Assembly: GCA_021604865.1 (NCBI GenBank)
Contig: BQJU01000058.1
Coordinates: 1 to 44,843, forward strand
DNA from: Saprospiraceae bacterium
GTDB taxonomy: Bacteria; Bacteroidota; Bacteroidia; Chitinophagales; Saprospiraceae
Length of the DNA stretch: 44,843 nt
Reading direction: 5' to 3'
Under the pieces are notes generated by a model, which did not search any database, had not been told where the DNA came from, and worked only from the letters and a program-made list of their open reading frames with translations. The translations under genes and the position numbers were made by a program. Shown here one piece after another: positions 44,772-44,843 of the stretch (position 1 is the first letter of the stretch; each line of letters starts with the position of its first letter).

Positions 44772-44843
44772 TTAGTCGGTAATAACCATCTTGCGTGTTG
44801 CAGTATGGTTGTCAGTTGCCAAGGTGTAATACAAGATACCTTT
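44772..44843 (-). CDS. 3' end of a T9SS-exported protein (partial)
   Basis: Only the last 23 residues are in the window: KGILYYTLATDNHTATRKM then VITD and a TAA stop. This matches the end of a T9SS type A sorting domain (the G-x-Y-x-Y-x-L strand and a terminal K-M-V-x-x strand). The rest lies beyond the right edge, so what the protein does is unknown. Confidence 0.75.
   Translation of the reverse strand, partial: KGILYYTLATDNHTATRKMVITD

Overview
The window looks like a chromosome segment from a Bacteroidota bacterium, most likely of the Saprospiria (Lewinella/Haliscomenobacter-like) lineage. The signs are a type IX secretion (T9SS) sorting tail at the C-terminus of two secreted proteins, a TonB-dependent receptor with a carboxypeptidase-regulatory-like N-terminus, a beta-propeller sensor kinase paired with a LytTR regulator, TAnnTTTG-type promoter boxes, and almost no Shine-Dalgarno sequences. 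The placement to class is inference from family content. I saw no rRNA or tRNA.

Left third (about 0.4-12.2 kb): a type III CRISPR-Cas region, all cas genes on the minus strand. In transcription order the main operon is cas10(csm1)-csm2-csm3-csm4-csm5, then an unusual 222-aa protein with an effector-associated-domain (EAD11)-like N-terminus and a Rossmann-like C-terminus, then cas6. Cas10 keeps the GGDD cyclase motif but lacks the HD nuclease motif, so the complex looks tuned to cyclic-oligoadenylate signalling and RNA cleavage. Upstream, across an orphan sigma factor and a 1.2-kb tandem repeat, lies a satellite pair: a second, divergent cas6 and a Can2/Card1-type CARF-nuclease. No CRISPR array, cas1/cas2 or recognisable ring nuclease is present. 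The EAD-like protein occupies the slot where an ancillary effector is expected and is my best candidate for an undescribed component.

Middle (12.3-34.2 kb): an unrecognised 481-aa protein; a 59-aa GG-leader-like peptide; a serine hydrolase fused to TPR and CBM48 modules; a TonB-dependent receptor; a TraB/GumN protein; an Lrp/AsnC regulator; a ccmB-ccmC-ccmD-glutamate dehydrogenase operon; a T9SS-exported propeller protein; a LysM-like/amidase_3 protein; a GH3-like/serine-hydrolase fusion lipoprotein; and a 1237-aa SF1-like ATPase with a very long coiled-coil insertion.

Right third (34.3-44.8 kb): conserved genes. These are a YwqK/MORN lipoprotein, a TPR-tailed protein with secG, groES-groEL, HMG-CoA lyase, a small membrane protein, a LytTR response regulator, a propeller histidine kinase, and the 3' end of another T9SS cargo. 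Several intergenic spaces carry dispersed palindromic elements and clear intrinsic terminators.

The cas10-csm block appears more AT-rich than both cas6 genes and the flanking genes, which suggests the CRISPR locus was assembled from modules of different origin.
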